Assembly (NCBI GenBank): GCA_005881355.1
Contig: VBDM01000099.1
Span: forward strand, 1 to 8,254
From: Betaproteobacteria bacterium
GTDB lineage: Bacteria; Pseudomonadota; Gammaproteobacteria; Burkholderiales; SG8-39
Direction of reading: 5' to 3'
DNA: 8,254 nt
Shown here one piece after another: positions 5,956-8,254 of the stretch (position 1 is its first letter; each line of letters opens with the position of its first letter). A model generated the notes under the pieces. That model made no database searches, was not told the DNA's origin, and worked only from the letters and a program-made list of their open reading frames with translations. The position numbers and the translations under genes were made by a program.

Positions 5956-7269
5956 ATGGACACGACCAGCAATCTGTCGCGTTGCGCCGAGCGCCGCCAC
6001 GCGCTGCAGCGGCGCATCGGCAAAGGCATCGCGTTCATCCCGACGGCGCCTGCGCGCATGCGCAACCGCGACAGCGACTACCTGTACCGCTTCGACAGCT
6101 ATTTCTATTACCTCACCGGATTTCCCGAGCCCGACGCGGCGCTCGCCCTCGTGGCGGGAGAGGAGCCCAGGTCGATACTCTTCTGCCGGCAACGCAATCC
6201 GGAGCGCGAGCTCTGGGACGGCGTGCGCCACGGTCCCGAGGGCGCGAAGGCGGCGTACGGTTTCGACGAAGCCTACCCGGTCGAGGCGCTTGACGAGCAC
6301 ATGCCGAAGCTGCTCGCCAATCAGCCCGCCCTCTGCTACGCCCCCGGGGCCGACGCCCTCTGGGACGCGCGCGTCATGGGCTGGCTGAACGAGGTTCGCT
6401 CGCACTCGCGCGCGGGCGTCACCGCTCCCGCCGAGATCCGCGACGTGCGCTCCGACCTCGACGAGATGCGCCTCATCAAGGACGACGGCGAGCTCGCCGT
6501 GATGCGCCGCGCGGCGGCGATCTCGGCCGCCGCCCACGAGCGCGCGATGCGCGCGACGCGCCCCGGGCGCAGCGAATACGAGATCGAGGCGGAGCTCCTC
6601 TACGAATTTCGCCGCCGCGGCGCCCAGTTTCCCGCTTACTGGCCGATCGTTGCCGGAGGGGCCAACGCCTGCATCCTGCATTACCGCGACAACAATGCAC
6701 GGCTCGCCGGCGGGGACCTCCTGCTGATCGACGCGGGCTGCGAGCTGGACGGCTACGCCTCGGACGTAACGCGCAGCTTTCCGGTGAGCGGAAAATTCAG
6801 CGGCCCGCAGAGAGACATCTACGAACTCGTGCTCGCCGCGCAAGCCGCGGCGATCGCGGCGGTGAAGCCGGGCAACCGCTGGGACGAGCCGCACGACGCC
6901 GCGGTGAGGACGCTCGCGCAAGGATTCGTCGATTTGGGACTGTGCCGCGGCACGGTCGAAAAAGTGATCGAGACCGAGGACTACAAGCGCTTCTACATGC
7001 ACCGTACCGGGCACTGGCTCGGGCTCGACGTCCACGACGCCGGGGAATATAAGTCGGGCGGCGAATGGCGGCGCCTCGAGCCCGGCATGACGCTCACCGT
7101 GGAACCGGGCTGCTACATCCGTCCCGCCGACGACGTACCCAGGCGATTCTGGAATACGGGCGTGCGCGTCGAGGATGACGTCGTCGTGACGCCTGCCGGG
7201 TGCGAGGTGCTGACCGCGGCGGCACCGAAATCGGTTCGGGATATCGAGGCGCTGGTCGGCCGTGCTTGA
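5956..7269 (+). CDS. pepP: Xaa-Pro aminopeptidase (aminopeptidase P, M24B family)
   Basis: PepP removes the N-terminal residue from peptides whose second residue is proline. It is a cytosolic enzyme with two metal ions, usually Mn(II). From the ATG at 5956 the protein has 437 residues, against 441 in E. coli. The N-terminal AMP_N domain covers about 5-150, with YRFDSYFYYLTGFPEPDA (44-61) and ILFCRQRNPERELWDG (74-89). The pita-bread catalytic domain follows. All five metal ligands are present: D259 (LLIDAG), D270 (SDVTRSF), H353 (HRTGHWLG), E383 (VEPGCY) and E406 (VRVEDDV). The accessory histidines H242 and H360 are also there. The frame extends 12 codons further to a TTG at 5920 that overlaps the murU stop; I prefer the ATG because family alignment begins just after it, but translational coupling from the TTG is possible. 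Confidence 0.96.
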   Translation: MDTTSNLSRCAERRHALQRRIGKGIAFIPTAPARMRNRDSDYLYRFDSYFYYLTGFPEPDAALALVAGEEPRSILFCRQRNPERELWDGVRHGPEGAKAAYGFDEAYPVEALDEHMPKLLANQPALCYAPGADALWDARVMGWLNEVRSHSRAGVTAPAEIRDVRSDLDEMRLIKDDGELAVMRRAAAISAAAHERAMRATRPGRSEYEIEAELLYEFRRRGAQFPAYWPIVAGGANACILHYRDNNARLAGGDLLLIDAGCELDGYASDVTRSFPVSGKFSGPQRDIYELVLAAQAAAIAAVKPGNRWDEPHDAAVRTLAQGFVDLGLCRGTVEKVIETEDYKRFYMHRTGHWLGLDVHDAGEYKSGGEWRRLEPGMTLTVEPGCYIRPADDVPRRFWNTGVRVEDDVVVTPAGCEVLTAAAPKSVRDIEALVGRA

Positions 7270-8254
7270 GCCGCCCGAGGTCGATGTAGCCATCGTCGGC
7301 GGTGGGCCGGTCGGCTGCGCGCTGGCGCTTGCTCTGTCGGACAGTCCCGTTTCGGTCGCCCGGATCGCGAGCGAAGCCGATGTCGCGGACCGGCCCATCG
7401 CTCTCTCCCACGGCAGCCGCCTGATCCTGGAGCGCCTGGGCGCGTGGCACTCGATCCAAAGCAGTCCCATTGAAACGATTCACGTTTCCCAACAAGGATT
7501 CGGGCGAACCGTGATGCACTGCGCCGAACACGGCCTGCCGGCGCTGGGGTATGTAACCGCCTACTCGGAGCTCGTCGCGCGGCTTGCCGCGCAGACGCCC
7601 ACGGCCGCGGAAACTCTGAGGGACTGGGAAGCGGGCGGAGAAGAAGTCGCCCTGCGGCTGTCCCGCGGTGGAGAGGAAATCCGCATGCGCGCGCGGCTGC
7701 TCGTGCTGGCGGACGGCGGCGCGATCCGCCGTGCCGAGCAGGTGACCGATTACGATCAGCGCGCGATCGTTGCCGAGATCAAAGCCGAGCGACCGTGCCG
7801 CGGTGTCGCCTGGGAACGCTTTACGACCGAGGGTCCGCTCGCTTTGCTGCCGTATGGCGATCGCTACGCCCTCGTTTGGAGCGTGCGCCCGCCCACGGCT
7901 GAAAACCTGCTCGGGCTCTCCGATCCGGAATTTCTCGTGCGCTTACGTGAAGCCTTTGGCGGGAGGTTGGGAAATTTTGCCTCCATCGGTCCGCGCTCGG
8001 CGTTTCCGCTTTCACTGCGTCGCAGCGCGATCGATCCCGCACCCCGGACTCTTGCCGTGGGCAACGCCGCGCAGACCCTGCATCCGGTGGCGGGCCAGGG
8101 ACTCAATCTCGGCCTGCGCGATGCCTGGGAACTGGCTCAGATGTTGCTTGATGTTGTCAAGGAAGAAATCGGCACGCCGCGTTTTCTCGCGCGCTACGTC
8201 CGCCACCGTCGTTTCGATCGTTACGCGGGAATCGGATTCACCGATTTTCTGGTC
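7262..8254 (+). CDS. ubiH: UbiH-type FAD-dependent hydroxylase of ubiquinone biosynthesis, N-terminal 331 residues (runs off window)
   Basis: This is a flavoprotein monooxygenase of the UbiH/UbiF/UbiI family, which hydroxylates the aromatic ring of ubiquinone precursors using NAD(P)H and oxygen. The frame is open from a GTG at 7262 to the last base of the window. VDVAIVGGGPVGCALALAL (7-25) is the FAD-binding Rossmann motif. RPIALSHGSRLILERLG (44-60) is typical of the family. LVLADGGAIRR (147-157) is the NAD(P)H/FAD motif. VGNAAQTLHPVAGQGLNLGL (266-285) with RDAWEL is the second FAD motif, whose GNAAQTLHP form is characteristic of UbiH-type proteins. The GTG overlaps the pepP stop by eight bases, and GAGG at 7246-7249 is a distant possible binding site. 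The pepP-ubiH order matches E. coli pepP-ubiH-ubiI and supports UbiH over UbiF or UbiI, but ring-position specificity cannot be read from sequence. About 50-60 C-terminal residues are probably missing. Confidence 0.88.
   Translation, partial: MLEPPEVDVAIVGGGPVGCALALALSDSPVSVARIASEADVADRPIALSHGSRLILERLGAWHSIQSSPIETIHVSQQGFGRTVMHCAEHGLPALGYVTAYSELVARLAAQTPTAAETLRDWEAGGEEVALRLSRGGEEIRMRARLLVLADGGAIRRAEQVTDYDQRAIVAEIKAERPCRGVAWERFTTEGPLALLPYGDRYALVWSVRPPTAENLLGLSDPEFLVRLREAFGGRLGNFASIGPRSAFPLSLRRSAIDPAPRTLAVGNAAQTLHPVAGQGLNLGLRDAWELAQMLLDVVKEEIGTPRFLARYVRHRRFDRYAGIGFTDFLV

Noticed and set aside
5752..7470. Long open frame of 572 codons on the minus strand opposite murU, pepP and ubiH
   Set aside because: Pure antisense shadow of pepP, which shows all five metal ligands. 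The composition is Arg/Ala/Val-rich with no known motif.

Overview
The window is an ordinary, gene-dense piece of a GC-rich Gram-negative chromosome. Gene content, gene order and protein signatures point to a proteobacterium, most likely a betaproteobacterium; this is inferred from recalled family features, not from a search. Every stretch longer than about 100 bases is covered by recognisable genes. I see no mobile element, CRISPR array, RNA gene or strong terminator.

Left half (minus strand, reading right to left): lptD (4158 to 1856), surA (1777 to 464) and the 5' part of pdxA (452 to 1, running off the window). This is the widely conserved lptD-surA-pdxA block. LptD is the outer-membrane LPS translocon, SurA is the periplasmic chaperone that helps LptD and other barrels fold, and PdxA belongs to vitamin B6 synthesis. 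Spacing is tight, so the three genes are probably co-transcribed. Right half (plus strand): amgK (4250-5248), murU (5258-5923), pepP (5956-7269) and the 5' part of a ubiH-type gene (7262 to the window end). AmgK and MurU convert recycled N-acetylmuramic acid to UDP-MurNAc. PepP is a proline aminopeptidase and UbiH a flavin hydroxylase of ubiquinone synthesis. The two blocks diverge from a 91-base region (4159-4249) that must carry both promoters.

The one real anomaly is in lptD. The reading frame breaks at about 2597-2601, inside the beta-barrel domain. Conserved LptD sequence runs up to the break in one frame and resumes immediately after it in another, with about seven residues missing. This fits a deletion of roughly 19 bases. 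Because lptD is usually essential, the options are an assembly or sequencing error, a recent lesion in this strain or subpopulation, or a second lptD copy elsewhere. A probable Arg-to-Cys change lies 12 codons upstream of the break. I found no undescribed system in this window.
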